NCBI GenBank assembly: GCA_905221605.1
Contig: CAJNDS010002068.1
Location: 151,001-211,000 of the forward strand
Source of the DNA: Symbiodinium natans
Lineage: Eukaryota > Sar > Dinophyceae > Suessiales > Symbiodiniaceae
Reading direction: 5' to 3'
DNA length: 60,000 nt
Part shown: positions 59,241-60,000 of the stretch, one piece after another
Position numbering within the stretch: position 1 is the first letter of the stretch
How the letters are laid out: each line of letters opens with the position of its first letter
The notes under the pieces: generated by a model
Database searches by the model: none
Told to the model about the DNA's origin: nothing
The model's input: only the letters and a program-made list of their open reading frames with translations
Translations under genes and position numbers: made by a program

Positions 59241-60000
59241 GGTAAAAATGGGGTTTTCCGACATGCGCTAATGAGCAACCACGCACAGAAACATCGACAA
59301 ACACCGAGGTTTTACACTTCAACCCCCTCGAAACAAGGTGTTTTTTTGGCGGGTCGTTAATCGCGCTGTAACCTTGTTCTTGCCCCTCCCTCTTCTCTCC
59401 CCCTTAACCCTGTCTCTCTTTCTCCCTATCTCCTCATTTTTAAAAAGTGGCGCGGGAAGGCGGAATGAGATGAAGGCAGCGTCCCCCCCTGGAGGCACCT
59501 GCCCGCACAAAAAAAATCCATCGGCCTCCAAAAGATTTGCAGAAGGAGGAAGTGAATGAAACAACGCCAAGGCATGGAGAGAAGCATAGGCAGTGGGAGA
59601 GAGAGGGCCTCTTGGCTTTCCCCTTATCTCTTTCTCTGTTTAGACAAGAACATAGGAGAGACGGGGGGGTTTACACCTTTACACCTTCTTCTCGCCATGC
59701 TCCTCACTCTTCTCTATTCCCCACACCCCTCTCGTGCTCTTTTTCCCCGCCCCCACCCCCATGCTGCACTCACTCACTCACTCACTCTCTCTCTCTTTCT
59801 CTGTCTCTGTCTCTGTCTCTGTCTCTGTCTCTGTCTCTGTCTCTGTCTCTGTCTTTCTTTTCTCTTCTGGGTGGTATGTCTCGCAAAACTGGAAGGGGAG
59901 GAGGAGGGTGAGAGGATTGAAAAGGAAGAACTACAAAGGGATTTGAAGAAGGAGAGGGGGAACGAGACAAGGCGAGACATTGAGAGGAGCACAGGCCGTG
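59240..60000. other. No gene recognised; pyrimidine-rich low complexity
   Basis: A (CTCT)n/(CTGTCT)n microsatellite lies at 59769-59855, with C/T-rich sequence on either side; frames here are artefacts of these tracts. Confidence 0.6.

Overview
The window is nuclear DNA of a microbial eukaryote, most likely a dinoflagellate (Symbiodiniaceae or another suessialean is my best guess). Three things point there. First, more than 50 interstitial blocks of the plant/alveolate-type telomere repeat CCCTAAA/TTTAGGG are scattered through it. Second, the genes are cut into exons of about 16-180 nt with introns up to several kb. Third, the introns I could rebuild use GC, GT and GA 5' splice sites and almost always join AG to an exon beginning with G, a splice-site spectrum reported for dinoflagellates. 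Most open reading frames longer than 60 codons are noise: the real coding sequence sits in much shorter segments, which I joined by hand from protein-family patterns, splice sites and codon phase.

Layout. At 0-1.3 kb there are plus-strand exons of an unknown gene. Nearly everything else I can assign lies on the minus strand (read right to left), as expected for unidirectional gene clusters. From right to left these are: kinesin motor gene 2 (50.8-36.6 kb, possibly with a stalk exon near 35.5 kb); candidate exons and a possible 43-codon three-exon gene (30.28-29.9 kb); an EF-hand protein gene (28.5-25.0 kb); unassigned exons (25-20 kb); a coiled-coil gene (21.5?-18.7 kb); a secretory-signal exon plus a membrane protein with a heavy-metal-associated (HMA) domain (15.8-13.6 kb); the 3' end of an unknown gene (12.74-12.25 kb); and kinesin motor gene 1 (11.77 to below 2.97 kb), whose start codon and almost complete motor domain can be followed.

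Non-coding layers. Telomere-like arrays lie mainly in introns, often 6-25 nt from a splice site, and several have landed inside small inverted-repeat (MITE-like) elements; at 25.9 kb an array is flanked by a duplicated stretch of about 22 bp. At least six MITE-like families, two copies of a ~0.8 kb dispersed repeat, two ~0.7-0.9 kb composite repeats in the largest kinesin-2 intron, and many microsatellites fill the rest. From 54.6 to 58.2 kb the character changes: four unrelated tandem-repeat families follow each other directly, with no telomere-like blocks and no recognisable exons.

Limits: every exon model is manual. Kinesin, HMA and EF-hand assignments rest on clear motifs and phase-compatible joins; other exons rest only on an open frame plus plausible splice sites and are scored lower. 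No tRNA, rRNA, CRISPR, organellar or prokaryotic feature was found.
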